Assembly (NCBI GenBank): GCA_965220385.1 | Contig: OZ244825.1 | Coordinates: forward strand, 1,674,001-1,738,000 | Source of the DNA: PCPOR2b sp965220385 | Lineage (GTDB): Bacteria > Poribacteria > WGA-4E > PCPOR2b | Reading direction: 5' to 3' | DNA length: 64,000 bases | Shown here: positions 24,537 to 32,856 of the stretch, piece after piece | Layout of the letters: each line of letters begins with the position of its first letter | Numbering within the stretch: position 1 is the first letter of the stretch | Notes under the pieces: model-generated | The model's database searches: none | What the model was told of the DNA's origin: nothing | The model's input: only the letters and a program-made list of their open reading frames with translations | Translations under genes and position numbers: made by a program

Positions 24537-25270
24537 GCGATGTTCCCGAAAGCCACCCCCGGTATGTGTCACTGAAGTTGCGAGATAAAATTGTCGCTGG
24601 CGTGGAAAGCGGCGTGACCTCCATCCACGGGCTTATGGCACATGGACGTGGCGAAGCTTTCGATTACCTCATCGGCGAAAAAACACAAACTTTCGCTATA
24701 GATGCAATCCACGCCGGAGCAGCCACCCTTCTCCTCGCCGAACACCCCGTAATCTCCGTGAATGGAAATGTCGCCGCCTTAATACCCGACGAATTGGTAG
24801 CGCTATCCAATGTACTGGAAGCACCGTTAGAGGTAAACATCTTCCACGCCTCCAGAGAACGCGAAAGGGCGATACGAGCGCACCTAAATCAGCACGGTGC
24901 AGTTGACGTGCTAATGCCGGCAGCAGAGGCACAACTCTCCTTTATTGATTCGAACCGAAAGTTCGTCCATCCTGAGGGTATATTCCGCGCTGATGCAGTA
25001 TTTGTCCCTCTTGAGGACGGTGATCGCTGCGAGGCTCTCCAGAAAATGGGTAAAACAGTGGTAACCGTGGACCTCAACCCATTGTCACGCACTGCTAAGG
25101 CGGCGGGTGTGACTATTGTGGATAATGTTGTAAGGGCTTTACCGCTGCTAATTCAGGAAATTCAAGCACGGCAGGATAGCCCGAAGGGTATATTGCAGGA
25201 AATAACCTCCCAATACAGCAACAGCAAGACCCTTCAGGCAGCAACTCAATGGATCTGCCGGGAGCGATGA
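24533..25270 (+). CDS. 4-phosphopantoate-beta-alanine ligase (archaeal phosphopantothenate synthetase)
   Basis: A 245-residue protein with the marks of the archaeal phosphopantothenate synthetase family (COG1701, former DUF137): HPRYVSLKLRDKIVAGVE, GLMAHGRGEAFDYLIGE, LAEHPVISVNGNVAALI, FVPLEDGDRCEALQKMGK and VTVDLNPLSRTAKAAGV. It joins 4-phosphopantoate and beta-alanine with ATP to give 4'-phosphopantothenate, bypassing PanC and pantothenate kinase. It is translationally coupled to the kinase before it. Its stop lies 3 bases from the end of the convergent uxuA-like gene, leaving no room for a terminator. Confidence 0.92.
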   Translation: MSDVPESHPRYVSLKLRDKIVAGVESGVTSIHGLMAHGRGEAFDYLIGEKTQTFAIDAIHAGAATLLLAEHPVISVNGNVAALIPDELVALSNVLEAPLEVNIFHASRERERAIRAHLNQHGAVDVLMPAAEAQLSFIDSNRKFVHPEGIFRADAVFVPLEDGDRCEALQKMGKTVVTVDLNPLSRTAKAAGVTIVDNVVRALPLLIQEIQARQDSPKGILQEITSQYSNSKTLQAATQWICRER

Positions 25271-25273
25271 AAT

Positions 25274-26290
25274 CTATGCGCTCTCTACTTCTTCGTTCGC
25301 TCTCTTGACAAGTGCGTTCATGTATGCAATGGTATATGCTGTTCCGCTTCTTTCTCCTACCATAGATGGAACATGATCTGGAATTGCAACGCCTTTGAAG
25401 TTCACCTCGCGCATCACCTTCATCACCTGATACATGTCCTGATAACCGTTATCCACAAAGGTCTCAACGAAGTGTGGCAATGGCTGATCTACATTCCGGA
25501 AGTGTACCTTGAAGACCTTACCCCACTCACCAAAGAAGCGCATAGATTCGAGAACATCCTTGCCCATCAGCTCACCGCCCTCCAACCAGCAACCGACGCA
25601 GAGACACATCCCAACGTTCGGACTGTCAGCGATTTCAAGTGCCCGTTTGTATCCCTCAAAACTGCTGAATATACAACGCGGAATGCCTGCCAATCTCGGC
25701 ACGGGTGGATCATCCGGGTGGATGCCGATCATTACACCTGCTTCTTCCGCCACCGGGGCAGCTTCCCTGATAAAATGGGTATAGTTATCCCAAATTTCCT
25801 GTTCCGAATATTCGCGTCCATGCGAAAGAGGCATCCGGTAGGTATTCTCCCGCCAATGTCCTTCTTGCGCTTTGTCGAGATCAAATCCTCTCGCACTTGC
25901 GTCCCCACGGGTTGTTTCCCGCTCTGTGCTCCAGATGCCGTTGCCCATGTGGGCGTAAGTGGTATACGGAATCCCGGCGCGTCCAAGGTCGCGGATATAT
26001 CTTTTATATTGCTCAACTTTCGCATCACGGTTAGGCAAGTTCAATACAATCGCGTCCTGGTTGTGGACATCGCTGTTGCCGAAACCGTAGATTTTGAGTC
26101 CTGCATTCTCGAAAATCTCGCGCCGACTCATGAAATAGTCGTAGTTAGCGTGTTCTCCATCCGTCCAGAGGACTACATATTCAACGCCCATCTGCTTCGT
26201 GAACTGTAGATCTTCCTCGGTCGGTTCAGGCGACATCTGTGCCGTTACTTTGATACCCGGTTCGATGTTATCCATTGGGTGTGTTGCCAT
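25274..26290 (-). CDS. D-mannonate dehydratase family protein (UxuA-like)
   Basis: A 338-residue TIM-barrel protein of the mannonate dehydratase family, which converts D-mannonate to 2-keto-3-deoxygluconate in uronate breakdown. The family signature GIHPDDPPVPRLAG is present, together with VFKVHFRNVD, NVGMCLCVGCW and VAIPDHVPSM. It is shorter than the E. coli enzyme (about 390 residues) and the N-terminus differs, so another sugar acid is possible. AGGAG lies 9 bases before ATG 26290. The amidohydrolase gene lies upstream on the same strand. Confidence 0.82.
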   Translation of the reverse strand: MATHPMDNIEPGIKVTAQMSPEPTEEDLQFTKQMGVEYVVLWTDGEHANYDYFMSRREIFENAGLKIYGFGNSDVHNQDAIVLNLPNRDAKVEQYKRYIRDLGRAGIPYTTYAHMGNGIWSTERETTRGDASARGFDLDKAQEGHWRENTYRMPLSHGREYSEQEIWDNYTHFIREAAPVAEEAGVMIGIHPDDPPVPRLAGIPRCIFSSFEGYKRALEIADSPNVGMCLCVGCWLEGGELMGKDVLESMRFFGEWGKVFKVHFRNVDQPLPHFVETFVDNGYQDMYQVMKVMREVNFKGVAIPDHVPSMVGERSGTAYTIAYMNALVKRANEEVESA

Positions 26291-26460
26291 GAGTGTATTC
26301 TCCTAAATTTAAGAGGTGGGAATATAAAGCGAGTAAGACCATTTCGGTAACCCAAAAAACCCGATCTTAGGTTCTACGTTCAGGGGGTTCCAATCGGTGG
26401 GCTATTTTAGCAGAAAGCAAGGAAGAGGTCAATAGCAATTGAGATTTGGACCGACCTGTT

Positions 26461-27354
26461 TTAGTTTTCAGTGCGAAGGGGAACCAATCGCAGTGCATTT
26501 TGATAAAAGATCTTGGCTCCCACCTCATCGGGAAGCTCAAGTTCCTGCAAAAATAGTTGTAGTGCCTGACCGTGTTGATCGCGACCAAATAGCAAACGAT
26601 CTGCATAACGAGTGAGAAATTCTCGTGCGTGTCCTACGTCTCGCTGCAATGCGCCTAACCCGGATCCAGCGGACAGATCAGCATATAGATTGGGATAGGT
26701 ATCAAGCAGACGTTGGACCTGACCGCCAGACGTAATTGACCCACGCGGGTAAGTTGCCGGATCTGTATCTGCATCCCCGCTGATATACCGCCAGAATCCC
26801 GGCGCATGACCGATAAAAACCGTTCCAGGGCAGGCTTTCAGAGTACGTTCTAGGGGAGCGGCACCCCCACCATACCAATAGGTCTGATAAATCTGTTCGC
26901 CATTTTCATCTGGCAAGTAAGGCACATCCAAGTGTAGGACTACCGGACACTTGAGTTCGCCAGCTACATGGAACAGTTCCAACGCACGCGGGTCATCCAA
27001 CAGCATACGATAACTCCACTCTCCACAGACCCGTACCCCGTGCATACGATAAGCGGCTTCAAAAAGGGCAGGGGCGTCCCCTTCGGAAGGGCACGGACAG
27101 TATCCAGCAATGAATCGATCTGGATATTGATCTCGCGCATGCAGTAGTTCACCTAAAGTAGCTCCTGCATGTGTTCCGTCCGGGCGGACATTACAAGGGT
27201 TGAAAGCACGGGAACTTCCCGGAGCGTCCTCTCCAGGTGGCAGATACCAAGTCAACAACCAGGTTACGTCAATCCCAAATTGATCCATTTCGCTTATGAC
27301 CCCAGCAGGATTGACACCGTGATAATATGCATGTTGATGTGAGTCAATAATCAT
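26461..27354 (-). CDS. Amidohydrolase family protein (TIM-barrel metal hydrolase)
   Basis: A 297-residue amidohydrolase_2-type enzyme. The first-strand metal motif is DSHQHAYYHG (residues 4-13). Later ligands are in VVLHLDVPY, FIGHAPGFW and LLFGRDQHGQ. The family includes lactonases and decarboxylases for aromatic or sugar acids. It is complete, has no signal peptide and lies upstream of the UxuA-like gene, so a step in sugar-acid or lactone breakdown is a reasonable guess. It is divergent from the dehydrogenase at 27592. Confidence 0.83.
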   Translation of the reverse strand: MIIDSHQHAYYHGVNPAGVISEMDQFGIDVTWLLTWYLPPGEDAPGSSRAFNPCNVRPDGTHAGATLGELLHARDQYPDRFIAGYCPCPSEGDAPALFEAAYRMHGVRVCGEWSYRMLLDDPRALELFHVAGELKCPVVLHLDVPYLPDENGEQIYQTYWYGGGAAPLERTLKACPGTVFIGHAPGFWRYISGDADTDPATYPRGSITSGGQVQRLLDTYPNLYADLSAGSGLGALQRDVGHAREFLTRYADRLLFGRDQHGQALQLFLQELELPDEVGAKIFYQNALRLVPLRTEN

Positions 27355-27548
27355 ATCTTTCTCCGTCCATTGTAGTGGTTACAGCTTGGAATTCTTAAAG
27401 CTAGAATGGAATACAATCGATCAATTTACAATACGCTGTCGTAGGCTACATAAAATACCTTATATTATGTCACTTTTTTATTGTCCTACCAATTAACGTA
27501 TGATAACATGGTATCGCTGTTAAACAAACCACCATTAAATCCCTCCCG

Positions 27549-27580
27549 CCGGTCCCTATTTTTATGCAGACCGGTCTTTT
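27549..27580 (+). promoter_or_regulatory. Terminator-like hairpin in the leader of the hydroxyacid dehydrogenase
   Basis: CCGGTC (27549-27554) pairs with GACCGG (27569-27574) and is followed at once by TCTTTT. The ribosome site AGGA and the start codon at 27592 come directly after. A terminator-shaped element just ahead of a gene suggests attenuation, but no competing antiterminator was worked out. Confidence 0.5.
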
Positions 27581-27591
27581 AGGACACAGTC

Positions 27592-28545
27592 ATGAGAATA
27601 CTGATCCATTTTTCCTTCGACGAAGCGCAAATCAAAACCTTCCAAGATATTGCACAACGGCACGGCAACCATGAGGTCTGCCACGCCACCAGCGAAGAGG
27701 AAGCCTTACAGTTTGCATCAGAGACTGAGATTATACTGGGGCTATTTCTCCCATCCGTGTGTGAGGCTGCCCCGAACCTACGTTGGATTCAATCCAATAG
27801 CGCGGGCATGGATAACTTTCTATTCCCAGAAATCATTGAGAGAGATAATGTCATTGTCACCAATATGGCGGGGCTTTACGCAAGCCAAGGCGGGGAACAT
27901 GCGTGGGCATTGCTGCTATCTCTGGCGCGGGGCATTCCACATGTCGTGGGAGCTGACGGACGCCGAGCATGGCAAATGCCTGTGGTTGAACTCACCGGTA
28001 GCACCCTCGGAATCGTCGGTCTCGGCGGCTTTGGCATGGAAATGGTGAAAAGGGCTCAAGGTTATGATATGACAATCTTGGCGATTGATCCGGTGCGCGA
28101 AGACAAGCCGGAAGAGGTCGCGGAACTCAAACCAGCAACACCGGAAAACTTGCATGAGCTACTTAGGCGTTCCGACGTGGTAATGCTTGCTTGCCCCAAG
28201 ACGCCTGAAACCTATCACCTAATTGGTACGGAGGAATTCGCCTCTATGAAGAGGACCGCCTATTTGGTCAACGTCACTCGCGGTGGCATCATTGACGAGG
28301 ATGCTCTCGTTGATGCACTGAAGAGTGGTGAAATTGCCGGTGCCGGATTGGACGTAACCGAAATTGAACCGCCCCCACCGGAGAGTGCGCTATGGAATGC
28401 CCCTAACCTGATTATTACCCCGCACCGTGCAGGATCTTCCCAGCATCGTCCACGCAAGACCTTTGAATTTTTCTGCCATAACTTGGAGCGTTACCTCAAG
28501 GGTGAGCCATTGCGGAACGTCGTTGGTAAGAGGCGTGGATTCTAA
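27592..28545 (+). CDS. D-2-hydroxyacid dehydrogenase (NAD-binding)
   Basis: A 317-residue enzyme of the phosphoglycerate/D-2-hydroxyacid dehydrogenase family, reducing a 2-keto acid or oxidising the hydroxy acid. The Rossmann motif is GIVGLGGFG (140-148). Catalytic R230 is in NVTRGG, E257 in LDVTEIEP and H278 in ITPHRAG. AGGA lies 7 bases upstream of ATG 27592. It is preceded by a terminator-like hairpin. Substrate unknown, possibly glyoxylate or a sugar-derived keto acid. Confidence 0.92.
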   Translation: MRILIHFSFDEAQIKTFQDIAQRHGNHEVCHATSEEEALQFASETEIILGLFLPSVCEAAPNLRWIQSNSAGMDNFLFPEIIERDNVIVTNMAGLYASQGGEHAWALLLSLARGIPHVVGADGRRAWQMPVVELTGSTLGIVGLGGFGMEMVKRAQGYDMTILAIDPVREDKPEEVAELKPATPENLHELLRRSDVVMLACPKTPETYHLIGTEEFASMKRTAYLVNVTRGGIIDEDALVDALKSGEIAGAGLDVTEIEPPPPESALWNAPNLIITPHRAGSSQHRPRKTFEFFCHNLERYLKGEPLRNVVGKRRGF

Positions 28546-28631
28546 TTTTGCTCTATTCCAACCAAACCTCAAAACCAGATTAATAGCTATTTAGGAAGAT
28601 TATTACTTTTCGCTTCTCATTTGATAGGCGT

Positions 28632-28651
28632 ATGATACGTTGAGGTATCAT
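28632..28651 (+). promoter_or_regulatory. Hairpin upstream of the membrane-protein cassette
   Basis: ATGATAC and GTATCAT form a perfect 7-bp dyad with loop GTTGAG, 57 bases before the first gene of the cassette at 28708. No T-run follows. It may be an operator or part of the leader. Confidence 0.35.
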
Positions 28652-28707
28652 CAAAACTCTCACCCACCGAAAGAGACCCATCAAGCTAAAAGACCGGAGG
28701 CTATATA

Positions 28708-29604
28708 ATGAAAGGACAACGATTTTCTTGTCCAGTACTAGTAGTTCAAGGGTTGGTCATATCGCTGTTGGTGCTTGGATGCGGCTTAAATGCCTTTGCA
28801 CAAGAGGCAACGACAACCGAAGATACTCGATTGTTTGACACGGCTAAGATATGGATTTTCCTTGCCGTAATTCTCTACTCAGCTACGGTAGTCTACTGTA
28901 TCTACCATGCTCGGAGCGGGAAGGAATTGTTTATCCGCCGTATTCCCGGACTTGAAGCGGTAGACGAGGCGATTGGTCGAGCGACGGAGATGGGGCGTTC
29001 GATTATGTACATCCTAGGTTTAGGAGGCGTCAGTAACGTCGCAACCATTGCGAGTATGAACATCCTGAGCCAAGTAGCACAGAAGACCGCAGACTACGAA
29101 ACACCACTACGCGTTCCATGTAATGACCCGATTGTTATGAATGTGGTACAAGAAATGGTGAAAACCGCTTACCTGAATGAAGGACGCCCCGACGCCTATA
29201 ACGAAGAAAATATCTTCTTCCTGACTGAAAGCCAGTTTGCGTATGCGGCGGGTGTTGATGGGATGATGGTCCGTGAAAAACCGGCGGCGGTGTTCCTGCA
29301 AGGCACGTTTTTCGCGGAATCGTTGATTTTAGCGGAAACGGGCAATTCTATTGGTGCAATCCAGATTGCAGGAACCGACAAAGAACACCAACTACCGTTC
29401 TTCATCGCCGCATGTGACTACACATTGATAGGTGAAGAGTTATTCGCCGCCAGCGCATATCTGTCTCGCGAACCGATGCTGCTTGGGAGCCTCAAGGGGC
29501 AGGATTATGGCAAGGTAATGATTTTTGGTGCTATCGTGATTGGCGTCATTCTGGAACTCTTCGGAATTACCTGGATGACAACCTTTTTCCAGCGCGTCAG
29601 GTAA
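28708..29604 (+). CDS. Membrane-anchored protein of unknown function (DUF6754-like)
   Basis: A 298-residue protein. Residues 1-32 look like a signal sequence ending AFAQ; a second hydrophobic segment lies at about 46-68 and a third near the C-terminus (VMIFGAIVIGVILELFGITW). Between them is a soluble part with conserved-looking stretches GRSIMYILGLGG, LRVPCNDPIVMNVVQEM and ESLILAETGNSIGAIQIAGT. I associate this with the DUF6754 family from memory; no enzyme motif is evident. GGAGG lies 7 bases before the ATG. It opens a cassette of four closely spaced membrane-protein genes. Confidence 0.75.
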   Translation: MKGQRFSCPVLVVQGLVISLLVLGCGLNAFAQEATTTEDTRLFDTAKIWIFLAVILYSATVVYCIYHARSGKELFIRRIPGLEAVDEAIGRATEMGRSIMYILGLGGVSNVATIASMNILSQVAQKTADYETPLRVPCNDPIVMNVVQEMVKTAYLNEGRPDAYNEENIFFLTESQFAYAAGVDGMMVREKPAAVFLQGTFFAESLILAETGNSIGAIQIAGTDKEHQLPFFIAACDYTLIGEELFAASAYLSREPMLLGSLKGQDYGKVMIFGAIVIGVILELFGITWMTTFFQRVR

Positions 29605-29634
29605 CGTTTCACATGTCATGCACCAGGAGGTGTT

Positions 29635-30285
29635 ATGAGACGACAAGTTCCGTTAATTCTCTGTTTTGCTTTCGGTATTATAATGGCACTCACCGAATTC
29701 AGTCCGCACCCAATTTCTCAGTGGCTCAACGAGGAGATAATCGATTGGGCATTGGTTATAGGTCCTTTCGCCCTTGTGCTAGCTGTTGCAACCTTAGTGC
29801 AAAGTCACTGGACTCGTATCCGCCGGCGTAGTGAATATTGGCAATACAGTTTCTTGGTCTTCATTGGCATGGCAGCCATGGTGCTAATCGGCATACCAGG
29901 TGGGCAACGACATGAGGCGTTTGTGTGGTTGTTTAGGTACGTACAAGTCCCAATGGACGCTACCATGTTTTCGCTGCTCGCTTTTTTTATCGCATCTGCT
30001 GCCTATCGCGCCTTCCGCGCTCGTACGCTTGAAGCGACCCTGCTACTCGCCGCAGCACTGATTGTCATGATTGGAAATGCACCCGTTGGTGACCTGATAT
30101 GGAACACTATAATGCCGTTTCAAGATAACTTCCCCTCCACCGCACGACAGTGGATCCTAGATAATCCTAACCTCTCCGCACGACGGGGAATTATCCTCGG
30201 TATTAGCCTCGGTGTCATTTCTCAGTCTATTCGTATTATCCTAGGGATTGAGCGATCCTATCTCGGAGGCGTAGAAGGAGACTAA
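29635..30285 (+). CDS. Polytopic membrane protein of unknown function, cassette gene 2
   Basis: A 216-residue protein with about six hydrophobic segments (near 5-20, 38-57, 70-90, 108-124, 132-150, 187-204) and a basic loop (HWTRIRRRSEYW). No catalytic motif or known family is evident. AGGAGG sits 4 bases before ATG 29635. It follows the DUF6754-like gene by 30 bases and precedes gene 3 by 2, so it belongs to one transcript. Confidence 0.75.
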   Translation: MRRQVPLILCFAFGIIMALTEFSPHPISQWLNEEIIDWALVIGPFALVLAVATLVQSHWTRIRRRSEYWQYSFLVFIGMAAMVLIGIPGGQRHEAFVWLFRYVQVPMDATMFSLLAFFIASAAYRAFRARTLEATLLLAAALIVMIGNAPVGDLIWNTIMPFQDNFPSTARQWILDNPNLSARRGIILGISLGVISQSIRIILGIERSYLGGVEGD

Positions 30286-30287
30286 AA

Positions 30288-31103
30288 ATGATCGAAAAAC
30301 TGATGAACATAGATCGGCGTATCATCTTTATTCTGGTTGCTTTAGCTGTAATCATTCCCTCTCTGCTGGAGGTCAGTTTTCCTATCACTGTTTCTCAACC
30401 CACGCGCAGCACTTATGATTATATCGAGGCGCTGCCTCCCGACTCGACTATCATGATCGGATTTAACTACGGTCCTTCGTCATTGGCAGAACTCCATCCA
30501 ATGGCAAAAGCTGTGATATATCACTGTTTTCAGAAGAAGATTCGGGTAATCGGGATGACACTTCTCGCCGAAGCAGCGACGTTGGGAGACAACATGTTGA
30601 AAGATGTCGCTGCGGAAGCAGGAGCGGTGTACGGACAAGATTATGCCTATCTTGGCTTTCGACCGGGGGCAACACAGGTGCTTCTTGGAATGGGTACAGC
30701 AATTGACTCCGTTTTTGAAGCCGATTATGCAGGTACCTCACTCACCGAACTCCCACTTATGGCGGACATCACTAACTACGAACAGGTTGACTTGGTTCTT
30801 GATTTAGCGTCGGGGAGCTCAACTGAATGGTGGATAACCTACACAAACACCAGGTATAACCAACAGATTGCCGCGGGCGTGACTGGTGTGATTGTGTCGC
30901 AGATGTACCCCTACCTACAAACAAAACAGTTAATTGGGTTGATGCCCGGTCTCTTGGGTGCAGCCGAATATGAAAAACTGATTGACAGGCCCGCAAAAGG
31001 CACCGAAGGAATGAGTATCCAGTCCTTCGCCCATCTGCTGGTTGTGGGGCTCGTTATTCTTGGGAATATCGCCTTCTTTATCCAACGCCGCCGAGGTGAA
31101 TAA
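30288..31103 (+). CDS. Membrane-anchored extracytoplasmic protein, cassette gene 3
   Basis: A 271-residue protein with one N-terminal (about 13-33) and one C-terminal (about 246-264) hydrophobic segment, and about 210 residues between them. That middle part has a Rossmann-like alternation (STIMIGFNYGPSSLAEL, KIRVIGMTLLAEA, QVDLVLDLASGSS) but no recognised nucleotide motif. AAGGAG precedes the ATG. It could be the exported or cytoplasmic sensing domain of a complex formed with its three neighbours. Confidence 0.75.
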   Translation: MIEKLMNIDRRIIFILVALAVIIPSLLEVSFPITVSQPTRSTYDYIEALPPDSTIMIGFNYGPSSLAELHPMAKAVIYHCFQKKIRVIGMTLLAEAATLGDNMLKDVAAEAGAVYGQDYAYLGFRPGATQVLLGMGTAIDSVFEADYAGTSLTELPLMADITNYEQVDLVLDLASGSSTEWWITYTNTRYNQQIAAGVTGVIVSQMYPYLQTKQLIGLMPGLLGAAEYEKLIDRPAKGTEGMSIQSFAHLLVVGLVILGNIAFFIQRRRGE

Positions 31104-31118
31104 AACAGGAGGAGTTAT

Positions 31119-31775
31119 ATGTTAAGTATGGAACTTATTGGCATCTGGGTGGCCGCACTGCTTACACTCTGCATCTACAGTTTCCTTTATCGGGATAATC
31201 CATTCTACCGATTTGCAGAACACCTTTTTGTAGGGATCTCGGTGGGATACGGTATTGTACTTACATTCCACCAAGGCTTCAAGCCGTTCGCATGGAACCC
31301 ACTTCAGGAAGCCGTTACGAAGCAAGAGTGGGTTGGTCTAGTGAGACTCATCCCTATCGGGATCGGCGTACTATTTTTCGCTCGTCTTGTTCCAAGCCAA
31401 GGGTGGCTGATTCGATATCCAATTGCGATCCTTATCGGCGTGGGATCCGGGTTGGCAATTCCCAATGTAATGCGAGCAGACATTTTTGAACAGGTGCACG
31501 GCACGCTGGCACCGTTCGCACAGATCCATGCGGGCGAGTTAAGTCCATTCCAAATCTTTGGTGTCGTTCTCATGCTGATTGGTGTCATCTCAACATTGAC
31601 CTATTTTTTCTTTTCGGTCGAACATCGGGGAGTAGTTGGCGGTGTTTCAAAGGTCGGAATCGTCTTCCTGATGATTGGGTTCGGTTCAGCATTCGGCAAC
31701 ACCGTGATGGGTCGTGTCTCGCTCCTCATCCAAAGGGTTGATTTTCTTCTACATGACTGGCTACATCTGATTTAG
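31119..31775 (+). CDS. Polytopic membrane protein of unknown function, cassette gene 4
   Basis: A 218-residue protein with five to six hydrophobic segments (first at about 6-22, last at about 175-195) and a short hydrophilic loop containing ADIFEQVHGTLAPF. No family is recognised. AGGAGG is well placed before ATG 31119, and the gap from gene 3 is 15 bases. It ends the cassette; the dehydrogenase at 31816 follows in the same direction after 40 bases and may be transcribed with it. Confidence 0.75.
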   Translation: MLSMELIGIWVAALLTLCIYSFLYRDNPFYRFAEHLFVGISVGYGIVLTFHQGFKPFAWNPLQEAVTKQEWVGLVRLIPIGIGVLFFARLVPSQGWLIRYPIAILIGVGSGLAIPNVMRADIFEQVHGTLAPFAQIHAGELSPFQIFGVVLMLIGVISTLTYFFFSVEHRGVVGGVSKVGIVFLMIGFGSAFGNTVMGRVSLLIQRVDFLLHDWLHLI

Positions 31776-31815
31776 TGCGTGCAAGAAAGCGTGTGCGGGC
31801 TCATAGGAGAAAACA

Positions 31816-32844
31816 ATGGGTGTCAGAACAGGTATTGTTGGACTCCAGAGTGTTTACTGGCCCAACGCCTTCGCAAGTTGTTTGAGCACCATACCCGATG
31901 CCGACCTCGTTTCCTGCGCCGATCTGGACTACGATCCAAATCTGATATCTATTTCCCTTGGAAAAACACCGACTGGATATGCCGCAGCGTACGATCTTGA
32001 ATTGTATCACGATCCGGTAGAGATGATTCAAGAGGAGGAGTTAGACGCCGTTTGCATCTGTACCAAAAACACCGAAGCTGTTCGTCTCGTCGAACAGGTT
32101 GCCCCTTTGGGTGTCGATATCTACATCGCTAAACCGATGGCGACAACCCTTGAAGCGGCAGAACGCATTGTAAAGGCAGTGCGTAAGCATGGCGTGATTG
32201 CGACCTCCGGCACGACAGAACGTTTCGACGGGGGCATCCGTGAAGCATATCAGCGTTTCAAAAGCGGAGCGATTGGCGAACTAATCTCGATTCGTGCCTT
32301 GCATCAACACGGAAACATTAACAGCTTTCCGTATTATGATTGGTATTGGGAGGAAGCGCAAGGTGGACCGGAACTATCTCTGATTTGGTATGCTGCCGAT
32401 GTGGTCAGATGGTTTGCTGATTCGGAAGTGACAAGGGTGTACGCCGAATACGATAACTACCTCTCAGATCGCTCCCCTTTCATGGATAACGGCAAGATTC
32501 TCTTACGTTTTGAGAATCGGATAATGGGGTCGATTGACATCTATTTTTCAGTGGATGGTTTTCGCATGCCCGCTTACGAAGTTGAGCTAATCGGCACAGA
32601 AGGTGCAATTCGGACGCAGCAGAGCGTTTACGAGGGAACGCTTTTCACGAAAGACGGGATCAGCAACTTTTATCGTCTCCAAAATAACAACCTGCTTGAT
32701 GAAATGACCCATTGGGTAGACTGTTGTCAGAACAAAACAGACCCAGATTTGACAATTGAAGACGCACAGCGCGTGATTGAGTTATGTCTCGCCTGCCGTC
32801 ACTCCGCGCAGACCCATACACCGGTAGCTCTTCCCTTTGATTAA
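31816..32844 (+). CDS. Gfo/Idh/MocA family oxidoreductase
   Basis: A 342-residue dehydrogenase of the Gfo/Idh/MocA fold, distant from the paralogue pair at 3927 and 21525. The Rossmann glycines are degenerate (IVGLQSVYWP instead of GxGxxG), while the Lys-Pro motif survives in IYIAKPMATT. The C-terminal domain includes WYWEEAQGGPELSLIWY. AGGAG lies 7 bases before ATG 31816. The PhyH-family gene follows by 12 bases, so they are probably co-transcribed. Loss of the usual nucleotide-binding glycines leaves its cofactor uncertain. Confidence 0.87.
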   Translation: MGVRTGIVGLQSVYWPNAFASCLSTIPDADLVSCADLDYDPNLISISLGKTPTGYAAAYDLELYHDPVEMIQEEELDAVCICTKNTEAVRLVEQVAPLGVDIYIAKPMATTLEAAERIVKAVRKHGVIATSGTTERFDGGIREAYQRFKSGAIGELISIRALHQHGNINSFPYYDWYWEEAQGGPELSLIWYAADVVRWFADSEVTRVYAEYDNYLSDRSPFMDNGKILLRFENRIMGSIDIYFSVDGFRMPAYEVELIGTEGAIRTQQSVYEGTLFTKDGISNFYRLQNNNLLDEMTHWVDCCQNKTDPDLTIEDAQRVIELCLACRHSAQTHTPVALPFD

Positions 32845-32856
32845 TGGAGAATAGTT

